Shown here piece after piece: positions 35,443 to 47,267 of a DNA stretch of 64,000 nt. The stretch's first letter is position 1. The number at the start of each line of letters is the position of its first letter. The DNA is from Sulfopaludibacter sp963815475. Its GTDB lineage: Bacteria > Acidobacteriota > Terriglobia > Bryobacterales > Bryobacteraceae. The notes under the pieces are model-generated. The model did no database searches and was not told where the DNA came from. It was given only the letters and a program-made list of their open reading frames with translations. The stretch is from assembly GCA_963815475.1 (NCBI GenBank), contig CAWFHD010000003.1, positions 8,608,099 through 8,672,098 of the forward strand, given 5' to 3'. Both the position numbers and the translations under genes were made by a program.

Positions 35443-38147
35443 ATGGTGACGGCGGAAAATAACACGAAGAACAAAAAGATGCTACCCCTCGTCGTAGTCC
35501 TCATCACGGCGGCAACACTCGCCTTTTGGTTTCTCAGGCAGCGAAAGAGGCTGCAGGGCGAGGAGAAGCGTTCAGCACTCCTTCCCGTCAGGAGCGATGC
35601 TATAGGTGACACAGGCCACTTCCCAGTTCTCAAGACGGAGCCCTCTTCGGAGCCCGAATACCCGGTGGAAGAGCGGACACAGCCGGCTAGCCCGATTTAT
35701 GCCAATGCTCTATCCCATCAGGAGCCACCCGTTCTATTTCATCAGAGCGCCGAACAGCACCTTCACCACGCGTCCAACAACGCGTTGCTTGTGGCCTTTG
35801 CACCGGCCGCATCAGACGATGGAATGGTGCGAGCAGATGTGGGCGAGGATCTTGCACAGTCCTCAAGCTTGGCAGTTCCGGAGCTAAAAGACTTGACAAA
35901 CGGGCTCGGTGACGGTGATTCTTCCGCCCCGCCACTCGTTCCGATGACGACCGCTCCCGCTGTAACGGGTAACGATCCGCAAGCCGAGTGCGCGGAGGCG
36001 GCTGCGCGGGAAATCGAACCTGAAACCGGATACCGCCCCAACGATGAATTGCCGGGGGCAGAGGCGGAGCCGGATGGCTCAACTCCTGAAGACGCTGACA
36101 CGCGCCTTCGCAATGAAGGGGACGCCGCGTCGTTTCTGGCGACTGCTACGGCAGGATCAGACGAGCGGTTGCCGCCCACAAATCCGGACGGCCTACTTTC
36201 GCCACCCCCAAGTCAAACTTCCCCAGGGCCCATTGACCGCGCCGGGACATCCGATCTCAGCGGCCACGATTCTTTCGGCCTGACAAGCGTTTGCGAAGGG
36301 GGCGTACACGATTCACCTGGCAGCGCTCTACCAGCCGAGTGCGCGGCCCCATCGCCGGAAAATATTCAAACCGCCGCTCAACCTCCCAACGATGAGTTGC
36401 ACCCGTCAGGGGCGGAGCCGGATGCTTTAGCCCACCAAGGCGCTGAGCCACTCTTCCGTAACGATGACACTGGCATGTTACTCCTGCCGAGTGTCCCGAC
36501 CGGATCAGACTGGCCCTTACCGCCAGCAAACGCAGATCAGACAGCTCCTCCATTCTCGGGTCAGACCTCGGAGCATACGGAACTCACAAACGGCGCTGGG
36601 GCTTCCGGCATTGGTGACCACGCCTCTTCCGACCCGCCAATCATGTCGGCGGCAGCCGCCACTGATTTATTTGATACCAATTTGGAAAATGAGTACGCGG
36701 CGCTAGCCCCGGAAACTGTTCGGACCGCCGATCAGCCCCCCGGCGATGAGTTGCGTCAAACAAATGCCGGCACCGGTCAGACGTCCCAACGCTCCGATGA
36801 AGTTGTCGGCGAGGACTTTGGCGAGTCACCCCTTCGCTACCGACCGCCGGTGCCAAAACCGCCGCGGCAAACAGCCGCACAGCCCGTGACTCCAAAGGTA
36901 GATCGTTCACCTTCGGCTGAAAGTACACTCGGCATCCGGGTTCGTCTCACATTTGACCGCTTCGGCTTCTGCGTTATCGGGCTCTTGCCGGAGCGCAAAC
37001 CCGAATCAGACGACGAGCTAGCGGTGAAGTATGGGGGTAGTTTCTTGCGTCTCGTGGCGCAGGAGGATTGGTATCAGGATCTCCAGTTCGAGAACATCGG
37101 GGACCTCTTACGGCGCGGCCTAGAATTGAAAGGACCTCTCACCAACCAAAGGCGCCCCCGGTGGCTTTTGACCGGACGTGACGTGTATGTCCTCGCCAGT
37201 CACCCGCGCGCCAGCGGTTTTGTTTCGACGTCCCGTCTGGCCTTGGGCCGTTCCCACGTCGTGTTATGCGTTGCCGAATTGCTTCAGCAAGCCGAAGCGG
37301 TTCTGAACGAAGCTGGCTGCCAAGGATATGCAAAACTCGACGAATCTCACGGTGTTCCGGCTGGATGGGTTGGACTTCGCGGCGTGGCGCCAGCGGCGGC
37401 AATAGCTTTGGAGCTGGGTAGCGACCCGTTCTATGCCCTCAAGCCTGCGCCTGATATTGAAATCGAGCTTGAAGGAGGCGTTTGCCTGCGCAACTCGGTT
37501 TGGCTGGCTGGCTATCCCCCACAAATCAAGATCCTCGGAAACGCGGCGGGCACAGTGAGAGTCTTGATAGACGGCAAGGAAGCCCACCCTACAGAGGACG
37601 GCTCCCTCGTTGCCGACGGTTACGATTTATCCGGAGCAACATTCCGTTTACTGCGAGGGTTGGTCCTGTTCCCGGTCTTATTCGATTGAGGAGCCGCCGG
37701 ACTCCTGGGAACATTGGCCAGCCTACCGCTTCGGTGAAGCTGATATATGTGGTCCTTTGGTTCACCTCGCTCCCGAATCTCCGAGGGAACGGAGCGTTAC
37801 TGTTCCGATGTCAAACCCGCTTCTCCTCGGAGCTGAGCCCGGTCAATTGTTCCGCTGTTCTGCCCGAAGCGTTGCGCACTGGAAGGGGTTTGTTCCTTTT
37901 GATGTCGTCTGGGCATTGCCGGCACAACCCCTAACCTGCAACAAGAAAACGGCGCGCATCATTCAGTTCGCCGAAATACCCCTGGCGGCAACCAAAACGC
38001 GCATGAAATCACAAACGGATTGGTGTCAACGCCATCCTTGATGCATCACGGAAAGGTCTGCGTATCGAGAGTGACTTTCGAGATTCGGCCGCCCGCTGGA
38101 GTGAGTACAAGAAAGCCGCACGAGATCTCCGGAGGCGCAGGCGATGA
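35443..38147 (+). CDS. Membrane-anchored protein with repeated acidic linker (Druantia-operon unknown)
   Basis: About 900 residues, read through two +1 shifts near 37640 and 38010. One N-terminal transmembrane helix (about 14-30, PLVVVLITAATLAFWF) is followed by a basic stretch. Residues about 60-480 are a Pro/Glu/Asp-rich linker with degenerate internal repeats (PNDEL, then GSD-LPP-N-D). The C-terminal 400 residues are a folded domain (IRVRLTFDRFGFCVIGLLP, RPRWLLTGRDVYVLAS, SVYCEGWSCSRSY) ending in a basic helix (SEYKKAARDLRRRRR). The stop overlaps the next start as ATGA. I do not recognise the family; position suggests a DruF-like partner of the helicase. Confidence 0.6.
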
Positions 38148-39082
38148 CGCCGAACGAGCTTCTCTTGTGGCTGTCGGCGCGTAAGGATGGCTCCTGGCCG
38201 CAATTCCGCGGAGCAGTTGAAGCGTTGGACTTGGCGAGCACCGACGGCGAAGAACAGGATACACCGCTGCCACTTCATCAACGAGTCCGCTTCAACTTGG
38301 AGCGGCTTGGCCATGTGGAATTTGACGTGGCGGAATGCGAGAACGGCTGGCGTGTCGTGCCACCGGCTCTTGCACTTTCTCAACACGATGACGAGACCAT
38401 CGGCGTTTTGTGCGGGGCACGGACGCCCAAGCTCCTGAATAGGCTCGCGCAGGCCGCAGGCGCCATCTCTTTTGAAGAGGCTGCACAGACAGATTGTCCA
38501 GACATCGTGCGTATGCGTGCACGTGAAGCCAAAAGCCTGATCGAGGTTGCAGAACGGGAAGGCATTCTCTGTCAGCTTGACACCCCTACGGCTTTGCTTT
38601 CGCATGTTCCGTCCGTTGATGCGATGAAAGGGTGGCGCCGCGAACCGATGCCTTTAGCGGGCAAGGATTGGGACGTGAAGCAATTCGTCATCGAAAAGAA
38701 GGTGATGAAGTGGCGCCCGGTGACACTTCAGGAAGCGAACATGCACGGCGCACAGGGACTATTCTGCTTCACGCGTTTCCAGATACCGCAGTATTTCCTG
38801 CGCGAAGCCAGGGAAACATCGGGTGCCGGGGGCGGTTGGAAAATACTACGTTCTCTTCCGCCGTCAGCGGCGAGTGCTGAAATACGACCGCAGGGAGCGC
38901 AGCCTCACTCTGCCAGCTATTTTCCGCCCGCCGCTACTGACGGAGCGGGCGTTAGTTCTTTGCTCGGGTTTTCCCCCTTATTACAGTGTCGTGCGGCCGC
39001 TGCCCAACATTGACGTATCGCGACATTCCCGAAGAAGTGGCGGGCTTGGCGGCTGAAGTTCTTCAGACAGGATTTCCTATGA
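38144..39082 (+). CDS. Unknown protein upstream of the helicase (interrupted)
   Basis: About 310 residues when read through +1 shifts near 38810, 38985 and 39066. It starts at ATG 38144 in an ATGA overlap with the gene before and ends in an ATGA overlap with the helicase start (TGA 39080-39082). N-terminal part: TPNELLLWLSARKDGSWPQ and VRFNLERLGHVEFDV. A C-terminal part in other frames gives KYYVLFRRQRRVLKYDRRE and LTYRDIPEEVAGLAAEVLQ. No domain recognised; no signal peptide. Position and size suggest a DruG-like accessory factor, but this is by context only. Confidence 0.55.
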
Positions 39083-42000
39083 GCAACCCGATTGCTCTTT
39101 TTGACGACTTGCGGGAAATGTATCTTCGCTACTTGGACAGCCCGTTCGATTTGCGCTACCCGGATCTCGTCGCTGAGCGGCGCGCTATTTTGAGTGTTGA
39201 CGGACGCATCTTCCGCCAACCTCTGATTGAGCCGACGCCAGCATACCAGTCGAGCAATCAGACGTTCCACAGCATTGCTCAGTCTCGGCTCGGGCATTCT
39301 TGGAGCCAGACTGACATCGCCGACCTTGCTGACTTTGTTTCGCTGGAACTGTTCCCCCCGGCCAGGATTCCGTACGCCCACCAAGAGCAGGTCTTTGCGG
39401 AATCGGTCGTCAATGGAAACGACGTCATTGTGACTACCGGCACCGGTTCGGGAAAGACCGAGTGCTTTCTTCTGCCGATCATTGCGTCACTCATCCGTGA
39501 ATCCGCGGCGTGGGGACAGCCCGGCCCACGTGATCCGCGCTGGGATTGGTGGAACCATCGCCAGAATCCAACCTCAAATCGGTGGCTGCCGCGTATTCCC
39601 CAACGCAGTCACGAAGACCCTGCCGTGCGTCCGGCGGCCATGCGCGCCATCATCCTTTATCCCCTCAATGCGCTGGTTGAGGACCAACTCGGACGTATGC
39701 GGACGGCATTGGACAGTGCCAGTGCGCGGGCTTGGCTGCAAGCAAGACGGGCCGGCAATCGCTTCTATTTCGGCCGATATACAGGACGCACACCGGTATC
39801 CGGGGACCGGAATCCACGAAGGTCGGCAAGCTCCGCGGCGAACTCACTGAGATGGACCAGGAGGCCCAGCAGGTGGCTGGATCACCTGCCGAGCGGTTCT
39901 TTCCCCGCATGGACGGCGGTGAGATGTGGTCGCGCTGGGACATGCAGGACCATCCGCCGGACATCCTAATCACGAACTACTCGATGATGAACATCATGCT
40001 CATGCGGAGCATGGAGACACCGATTTTCGACGTGACCCGGCAGTGGTTGGAGGCCGACCGCTCACGTGTGTTCCACCTGGTGGTGGACGAACTTCATACC
40101 TACAGAGGAACTCCCGGTACAGAAGTAGCCTACCTGATCCGTGTGCTTCTCGACCGCTTGGGCTTGACCCCAGATTCCGATCAACTGCGCATCATCGCCT
40201 CCAGCGCATCCCTCACGGACGATCCGTCTGGGCTTGATTATCTGGAGGGCTTCTTCGGCCGTGACCGAGGCCGCTTTCAAATTATTGGCGGCAACACGGT
40301 GAATCCAAATCCGGCTTCTGTTCAATCGCTGGGAACCCACGCCACTGCTTTGCGTGATTTGGGCCAAGGGTTGCGCAGCTCGGCACCCGCAGTCGATGCC
40401 CGCAATAGCGCAGACTTTCCATGCCGCGGTTGGTGCGCCACCGTCCGCACCCGGCGCTTCCGCAGAGCAGATTATTTACGCGAGCCTTGAACATATTCAG
40501 GCGGCGGATGGCTTGCGGATCGGATGTATGCCAGAAGGGCCTGGAACGGCGCCTCAACCCCGCTTTCCATCGGATATTGGCAATCGAGCTGTTTCCGGCC
40601 CTCGCGCCGCTTGAGCGCGAAGCAGCCGTGGAAGGATTGGTGAGCGGCATTTGTGCCGCACGGAATGCTCAGGACACATGCATTGCTGCCGGTGCGGGCG
40701 CATTTGTTTTTCAGGAACCTTCAAGGGCTTTGGGTGTGCTCAGACCCCCAGTGCAATGCGGCTCCGGCTCGGACATTTCCTTGTCCTGTCGGCCAGCTTC
40801 ACTACATACCTGCGCTCACATGCCAGTGCGGTTCGAGAGTCGTCGAACTGCTTTACTGCGAAGCGTGCGGAGAAGTGTTCCTGGGCGGCTACCGGAGACC
40901 GGGCGTGAATCCGAACGAGTGGTATCTGAGCCCAGATCATCCGGATTTGGAAGCATCGCCAGATATGGCATCGCTGGATCGTGACTATGCCCGGTACGCC
41001 GTCTTCTGGCCTGCGCCAAATGGCGTTCAGCCGGCCACGCAACAATGGAGCCAAGACCTTGTTCAGCGGCGATGGCAGCCGGCGTATTTTCTTCCTGCGG
41101 AAGGCCGGGTTGCGCATGGCGGAAATCCTCAGGCGACGCCGTGGCTATCTCTATCGTGTTCCCGCCGATGCATGGACCGAACGGAGACATTCTTGATCCA
41201 CCTCCGCAAGGACTTGCGGCGAGTGCAGGGCGTGCCTATCCGTCGCGTTGCCCGAGGTGCGATACAAACTGGGCGCGCCGGGGACATAGGTTCTCCCGTC
41301 CGAACTCAGCGCACCGGTTTCCAGAAACTAGCGCAGGTTCTTTCAGATGTCTTGCTCCGCGAAGTGGGTTCCGAGAATCCGAGCGGGCGGAAACTGGTTG
41401 TTTTCTCCGACAGCCGGCAGGATGCGGCAAAACTCTCCGCCGGAATGCGCTTTGCGCATTACCTTGACTCGCTTCGTCAGGCACTCGCCGCGCGCTTTGG
41501 GCAATCAAGGTGCGGGCGTTCTCGCTTTCATCGCGCAATTCAATGGTCAAACACTGAGTCCGCAGCAGCAAACATGCAGCCAATACCTACGCCGCCGCCT
41601 ATCCCTCCGAAGCAGCAACATTGTCGATGGCGCAAGGACCGATGGCAAACCAGCCATCCCCGGCATTTCCTTCGCTTACCTGTCAACAGGCTGCTCAGCG
41701 CATCCAACTGCGCGCCGTCCAGGGGCCACACGCGATATCCCAGCTCGCCATGGATGTATCGTCGCAGCTCTTGCGGCAAGGCATCAACCCAGGCGGCTAT
41801 TCGCAGGATGTTCTCTGGACGGACCCGGCGAACCGTTCGGGCCACTGGCGCGATCTTTACAACTGGCCGGCGGGCGTGACACCGAGCCCGAAGCCAAATA
41901 GCCAGCTTGACGCCAACCAGCAGGCTCATTTGGGCCGCATCAGAGGCGAGTCCCTCGCCGAATTGATGGATGTTGTTTTTGCGTCCGGCCAGCGCAGCCT

Positions 42001-44659
42001 GGAGTCGTTGTGCATCGCCTTTGCCACAACGGATCGGCTCAGCTGTCCTGCTCCGAGCGTGGATGTGCAGGAGGCAGCAGATGGCGTCATTCGTCTCCTC
42101 GGGTCACGCAAGAAACTTTCTTCGCACGACGCCTCGCCACCGCAGAACATGCCCGTCTACGTCACGGAATTACTTGAGGGCGATTGCGGCCCTGCGAGGA
42201 CTGAGTGCCGCCGCTCTTGAAGCTGACGTTGTGAACCATTTGATGAACTCAGGCGCTCTCAATCAGTTCGTTCTGCAAGCCCCGGCCTTGTGCTTGCTTC
42301 GAGCCGGCGGCGCAATTCTACGAATGCCCAAGGTGCCGGCGAATCCACCTTCACCGGCGGGCGGCATCTGCACCGACTGCTTGACGCCTCTTGGGCAGCC
42401 GCAGGCCCTTACACCTGCGCATCTTCTCTCCGATTACTACAGTTACCTAGCCACACAGACGCAGGGGCTGTTTCGGCTGAACTGCGAGGAGCTCACGGGC
42501 CAGACGAACAAAGCCGATGGGCGCAAGCGGCAGAGGCTCTTCCAGGACATTGTGTTGCCGGGTAGCGAGAACCGGCAAACCGACCCGATTGATTTGCTCA
42601 GCGTCACCACGACCATGGAAGCCGGCGTGGATATCGGGGGGCTGCTGGCCGTCATGATGGCGAATATGCCGCCGATGCGCTTCAACTATCAGCAGCGCGT
42701 CGGCCGTGCGGGACGGCGGGGGGCAGGTCTCTCCGTTGCACTGACCCTATGCCGTGGCCGTAGTCACGATGACTATTACTTCCAGCGTCCGCAACGGATC
42801 ACAGCGGACCCGCCGCCACAGCCTTACGTTGACGTCGAGCGGCTGGCAATCATCCAAGCGTGTGCTCGCCAAGGAAGTCTTGAGACAAGCGTTTCAGGCG
42901 CTCAATCTGTTCGGCGTCCGGACCGCCGACAGCGTTCACGGTGAATTCGGTGCGGCGGCACAATGGATCCAGCCAACGCCGCCTGCTCAAGCCGGCGGCC
43001 CATCTGGCCCGAGCCCTGAGCAACAAGTCTCAGCCTGGATTCAGAACAATCAGGCTGCAATTGCGCACACCACTGATGTCCTCTTGGCATATACACATCC
43101 GAACCTTGTCGCCGGACGCCAAGCGCTTATCGATTTCATCAATCACCAGCTCATCGGGAAGATCACCGCTGCAGCGAACGATCCAACGTTGCATCAAGAC
43201 GCTCTGAGCGAACGCTTGGCGAATGTGGGGGTGCTTCCGATGTTCGGCTTTCCGACGCGTGTGCGCTATCTCTTCCACCAACGTCCATTCGCCGGCTATG
43301 ATTGGCCGCCGGAGGAGGGGGTGGTTGACCGCGATTTGGACCTCGCCATCAGCCAATTCGCGCCGGGCGCAGAGACCGTGAAGGATGGCTTGATTCACAC
43401 GTCGGTAGGGGTGGTGAACTACCGGCCGCAAGGAAATCTTGTGGTCGCAGCAGCCAAACCCTCTGGGACCTCCGCGGCCAATCGGTATTCTGCCGGAGCT
43501 GTCAAGCCGTCGACGTGCAACCATCCGCACTCGCCGTATGTCCTGTGTGCGGCGCGACGTCCCAGCAGCAACCTGGATATGAGGTGATCCAGCTCGCGCA
43601 GCCCCTCGGTTTCAGAACTTGGTTTGGCCAGAACCGCGATTTTGACGGCGTCTTTGAGTGGACGCCCCGTGCTTCACGGCCGAAGATGGGAGCGACCCTT
43701 CAGCCCCTGACCCCACGGGCGAATTTTGGCATATGGTCGGGTCAAGAGACTATCTTCGTGGTGAACGATAACGGAGGCAGAGGATTTGATTTCGCCAAGC
43801 TCAACCAGGAAGAAACCTGGGTCACCCGCGAAGCGCTAACGCAGATCGGCATCATCAATCAACCGATTAACACCGCAGCCGGCACAGGACAGGCGTGCGC
43901 TGGCGTCGATCAAACCCACGGACGTTCTTGTGCTTGGCATTCAGTCCTGGCCTGCCGGGATAATTTACTCGCCGCTCGATGTGAATGGCCGGGCAGCTCT
44001 CTACTCTCTGGGCTTCATGATGCGGCGAGCGGCTGCCGTGCAACTCGATATCGACGAGCGGGAACTAAGAGTGGGACTGCGCGTCATCCGCGATCCCAAT
44101 GGTCAGGTCAGAGGCGAAATGTTTCATTTCCGACAGCTTGGAAAATGGGGCCGGCTACAGTTCCCATTTGGGAGTACCAAGCGAAGCCGAGAACCTATTG
44201 AGGCTTTTGACCGGCCAGGGAGGCACAACCTTTCATGCGCCGCTCGTGGCAGCGTCTCACGCGGGGATCTGCCAGACGTCATGCCCGGATTGCCTCCGCG
44301 ACTTCAGCAATCTCGCCTTCCACAATATTCTCGATTGGCGTCTTGGATTGGACCTGGCGCGGCTGGCACTTGATCCGAACGCGCCTATCGATTTCACCGT
44401 CCCTTACTGGCAAAGCTTGGCGGTTTCTGCGCCTGCTGCATACTTCGCATCCCAATCGCAATGGCAGTCTGTCACCTTGGCCGGCGTTCCCGCCGGCCGC
44501 CGGGGCAATATTGTCGAGATCATCGTTCATCCACTCTGGGACACAACTCCCGGCAGCTTCTGCGCCCAACTGACTGCCGCCCACGCTCAAGCACAGACCA
44601 CTGGAGCACAGATCATCACCTTCAAGTCGATTTTCGAGGTCTTGCGCAGGCCCTATTGA
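39079..44659 (+). pseudogene. Giant DEAD/DEAH-type helicase with DUF1998-like C-terminus (DruE-like), frame-disrupted
   Basis: The span corresponds to about 1860 residues but changes frame ten or more times. Readable in order: Walker A TTGTGSGKTECF; LITNYSMMNIMLMR; VVDELHTYRGTPG (DE-x-H); IIASSASLTD (motif III); a Cys cluster CQCGSRVVELLYCEACGEVF; SDSRQDAAKLSAGMRFAHY; TTTMEAGVDIGG; QQRVGRAGRRG (motif VI); and a DUF1998-like end with SDSLENGAGYSSHL and CQTSCPDCLRDFSN, closing FEVLRRPY. Size, DUF1998 and a C5 methyltransferase downstream fit DruE of Druantia type II better than DrmA of DISARM (about 1200-1300 residues). No segment between shifts shows random stops, so either recent damage or assembly error. 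Confidence 0.72.
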
Positions 44660-45107
44660 CGGGGCAGCGGTCTGGCCTGGTATCGCACACTAATCGCACA
44701 CGTTTGCAAGAGTGCCTCAGGCGAATGAGGAAGAAGGCATCAGGACAGAGAATCATCACTGCTTCCCTGGAGGGAATGCGGATTCTTACCGATGAGAAGC
44801 AGTGTGAGCTGCAAGAATACTTCTGTGGCCAACAAGTGGCTATCGAATGACCAGTCGCCTGACCGCTGCCGTGCTCGCTCGCGGATTCATCGCTTGCGGG
44901 ATGGAACCGCACGGACAGGTTCGCCGCCATGAACATCCCCCCGAGGCTGTCGCGCTGCCCTTCCGGGGACGCTGGAGGAACCTCATCCCTGACGTGTGGC
45001 CCTCCGAACCCGGCACGGGCCTTGGCACATTCACCGATATGGTGTAATGTGGTGAAGAACATGAATGGTCTGGCGCCGTGAAACCCAAAAAGGGAGATGG
45101 AAAAAAG
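44660..45107. other. Gap between helicase and RHH gene
   Basis: About 450 bases. One frame (to 44850) includes RLQECLRRMRKKASGQRI and could be a small protein or a continuation of the helicase frame, but I find no start site. Another (44847-45047) lacks support. Confidence 0.35.
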
Positions 45108-45293
45108 ATGAAGTCCCCAAGCGCGGCAACCGTGCGTGCGTCGATCAGTTTCCCACCCGATGTCTATGAAACACTTGAGGTTATCGCCAAAGAAAAGAAG
45201 GTTTCGTTAGCCTGGGTCGTGCGTGAAGCCGCGGAGCAGTATATCGGTGAGAAGTGGCCATTGTTCAGCCGGAAAACAGGGGAGCAGCAGTAA
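45108..45293 (+). CDS. Small ribbon-helix-helix (CopG-like) protein
   Basis: About 61 residues from ATG 45108 with GGGAG twelve bases upstream; a GTG at 45078 is an alternative. Ribbon VRASISFPPDVYETLEVIAKE followed by two helices with VSLAWVVREAAEQYI, the RHH DNA-binding layout. It overlaps the methyltransferase start by one base (TAATG), so it is probably the regulator of the modification gene or operon. No toxin gene lies adjacent. Confidence 0.8.
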   Translation: MKSPSAATVRASISFPPDVYETLEVIAKEKKVSLAWVVREAAEQYIGEKWPLFSRKTGEQQ

Positions 45294-46576
45294 TGAAAAA
45301 GAAAGGTGCTCAACTCAAACTGGTGTTGTCCAGGAACCAGGCGCCAACAGTCAAAATCGAGGGCGTAAAGCCCCCTCTGTCTACAATCGATCTTTTTTGC
45401 GGCGCCGGCGGCATCACCGAAGGATTCCGCGAGGCCGGGTATCGATGCCTTTATGCCAACGATTGCATGCCGGAAGCGATTGAGACCTTTGCGTTCAACC
45501 ACCCGGACGCCTGGGCGGAAGCGGACGACATTGAAGACGTTGACCCCGGTCAAGTGCGCAAACGCTTGGGTTTGAGCAAGGGCGGCCTTGATGTTCTTGT
45601 CGGCGGTCCGCCGTGCCAGGGCTTCTCGATCAACGCTCCTGGCCGGTTTCTGAGCGATCCGCGTAACAAACTCTTTAAGGATTATCTCCGGTTCCTGGAA
45701 GAGTTCGAGCCCAAGGCTTTTCTTTTCGAAAACGTCCCTGGATTGCTGTCTCTCGGCGATGGCAAAGTGTTTCGGCAAATCCTCAGCCAATTCGAAGAAC
45801 ACGGCTATCAAGTCACACCGAAGATCCTCTTCTCCGCTCACTATGGCGTCCCGCAAGAACGGTGGCGTTTGATCTTGCTCGGTTCGCGGACAGCTACGAT
45901 GACACCACCGCCGCCCACGAATTACGCCACGGGCCGCGCTAATTTCCGGAGCGGCGGAACCATGACATTCCAACTCACCGCCAAGGATAAGGACCGCCTC
46001 TTACCCGCCGTTACCGTGGGAGAGGCCATAGGGGATCTGCCGCGGCTCGAGATAGGTGAGGGAGCAGAGACAGTCGGCTACACCGTTGCGCCTCACAGCG
46101 ATTACGCACGGAAGATGCGGAATCCGGATGGGGTGACGTTCAACCATTTCGGCGCGAAGTTGTCGAAGCAGAATATTGAGCGCATGAAATATGTGAAGCC
46201 CGGCGGCTCATGGCGGGATATCCCGCACCGGCTTCTGCCGAAAGGGATGCAGCGGGCGCGGAAATCAGACCACACGAAGCGCTACGGCCGGTTACGGAAT
46301 GACGGCCTCGCGGGTACGGTCATGACGAAATGCGACCCGCACTGGGGCACGGTTTTTCTTCCTGACCAGGAACGCTCTTTGAGTGTGCGCGAAGCAGCGC
46401 GTTTCCAGTCATTTCCTGATTCGTACAAGTTTCTTGGGCCGCGCGTCTCGCAGTACGAGCAAGTGGGGAACGCGGTTCCGGTCTTGATGGCCAAAGCAAT
46501 AGCGCTGCAAATCCGCGCCCATCTGGAAGAGCAGGAAGCCGTTCCGGAGGGCCTTCCAGAAGCTGCTCATGCCTAG
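45293..46576 (+). CDS. DNA (cytosine-5) methyltransferase
   Basis: 427 residues from ATG 45293. C5 methylase motifs in order: I IDLFCGAGGITEGF, IV GGPPCQGFSI (catalytic Cys), VI FENVPG, VIII PQERWRL and X YEQVGNAVPVLMAKAI. The target-recognition region lies at about 240-360 (KPGGSWRDIPHRLLP, KRYGRLRNDGLAGTV). It transfers a methyl group from SAM to C5 of cytosine in its site. Context offers two partners: the upstream Druantia-like helicase (type II carries a cytosine methylase, DruM) and the NotI-type nuclease downstream. Vsr follows immediately, typical for C5 methylases. Confidence 0.95.
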   Translation: MKKKGAQLKLVLSRNQAPTVKIEGVKPPLSTIDLFCGAGGITEGFREAGYRCLYANDCMPEAIETFAFNHPDAWAEADDIEDVDPGQVRKRLGLSKGGLDVLVGGPPCQGFSINAPGRFLSDPRNKLFKDYLRFLEEFEPKAFLFENVPGLLSLGDGKVFRQILSQFEEHGYQVTPKILFSAHYGVPQERWRLILLGSRTATMTPPPPTNYATGRANFRSGGTMTFQLTAKDKDRLLPAVTVGEAIGDLPRLEIGEGAETVGYTVAPHSDYARKMRNPDGVTFNHFGAKLSKQNIERMKYVKPGGSWRDIPHRLLPKGMQRARKSDHTKRYGRLRNDGLAGTVMTKCDPHWGTVFLPDQERSLSVREAARFQSFPDSYKFLGPRVSQYEQVGNAVPVLMAKAIALQIRAHLEEQEAVPEGLPEAAHA

Positions 46577-46663
46577 CACGAAGTGTATGTTCTGATTCTG
46601 GAACCCGCGTGACCGTTCTCTCGAAACTGAAGGTATCAGGAATTTCTCACGGGAGCGCCACTG

Positions 46664-47071
46664 ATGGACCGTAGCGCGAATATGCGGGCGATCCGGAGCA
46701 AAGATATGCAGCCCGAATTGAGGGTGCGGAGGCTTGTCCACAAGTTGGGGTACCGGTTCCGGCTGCATCGCAAAGATCTTCCTGGCAAACCCGATCTCGT
46801 GTTTGGCCCGCGGCGCAAGGTAATTTTTGTTCATGGGTGTTTCTGGCATTCCCATGACTGCAAAGCCGCACATGTTCCAAAATCCAATCAGGAATATTGG
46901 GGACCGAAGCTTGAACGGAACCGGAACCGGGATAGGAAGACTATCGAGGCCCTTGAAGCGGAGGGCTGGCAGTCGCTCGTCATCTGGGAATGCGAAGCAC
47001 GCGATGAGCGTGGCCTAAAGAAGCGCGTGAAGACCTTCCTTGGAAGTGCGAAAAGTCAGCGGAAAACGTGA
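46664..47071 (+). CDS. vsr: Very short patch repair endonuclease
   Basis: 135 residues. Vsr signature segments: MRAIRSKDMQPELRVRRLVH, YRFRLHRKDLPGKPDLVF (catalytic Asp), VIFVHGCFWHSHDCK (catalytic His) and YWGPKLERNRNRDR. It nicks DNA 5' of the T in T:G mismatches produced by deamination of 5-methylcytosine. Position right after the C5 methyltransferase fits that role. Single intact frame; start ATG 46664. Confidence 0.95.
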   Translation: MDRSANMRAIRSKDMQPELRVRRLVHKLGYRFRLHRKDLPGKPDLVFGPRRKVIFVHGCFWHSHDCKAAHVPKSNQEYWGPKLERNRNRDRKTIEALEAEGWQSLVIWECEARDERGLKKRVKTFLGSAKSQRKT

Positions 47072-47267
47072 CAGCCAGATGCTCCGTTCCTGAGACCCTA
47101 TTGAACTGCCGCCCTTCAGAGAAAGCTTTGGGTTATTCTTTGTGAATGGTCAAAACGCTTTGCTTGCACGATCCTGGTCGGATTATGAGACCGGGAATTT
47201 GGACAACGCCCGCCCGTGGCCTCGCGGCCCATCTCAGCTCGGCGGCAAGCGAGAGTGACGTTGGCTA

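Noticed and set aside
39079..44659. DISARM DrmA identity for the helicase
   Set aside because: The span (about 1860 codons) is too long for DrmA, and no DrmB or DrmC phospholipase-D gene is present. Kept as an alternative only.
44847..45047. 66-codon frame between helicase and RHH genes
   Set aside because: No ribosome site, no domain, opposed by a minus-strand frame of similar quality.
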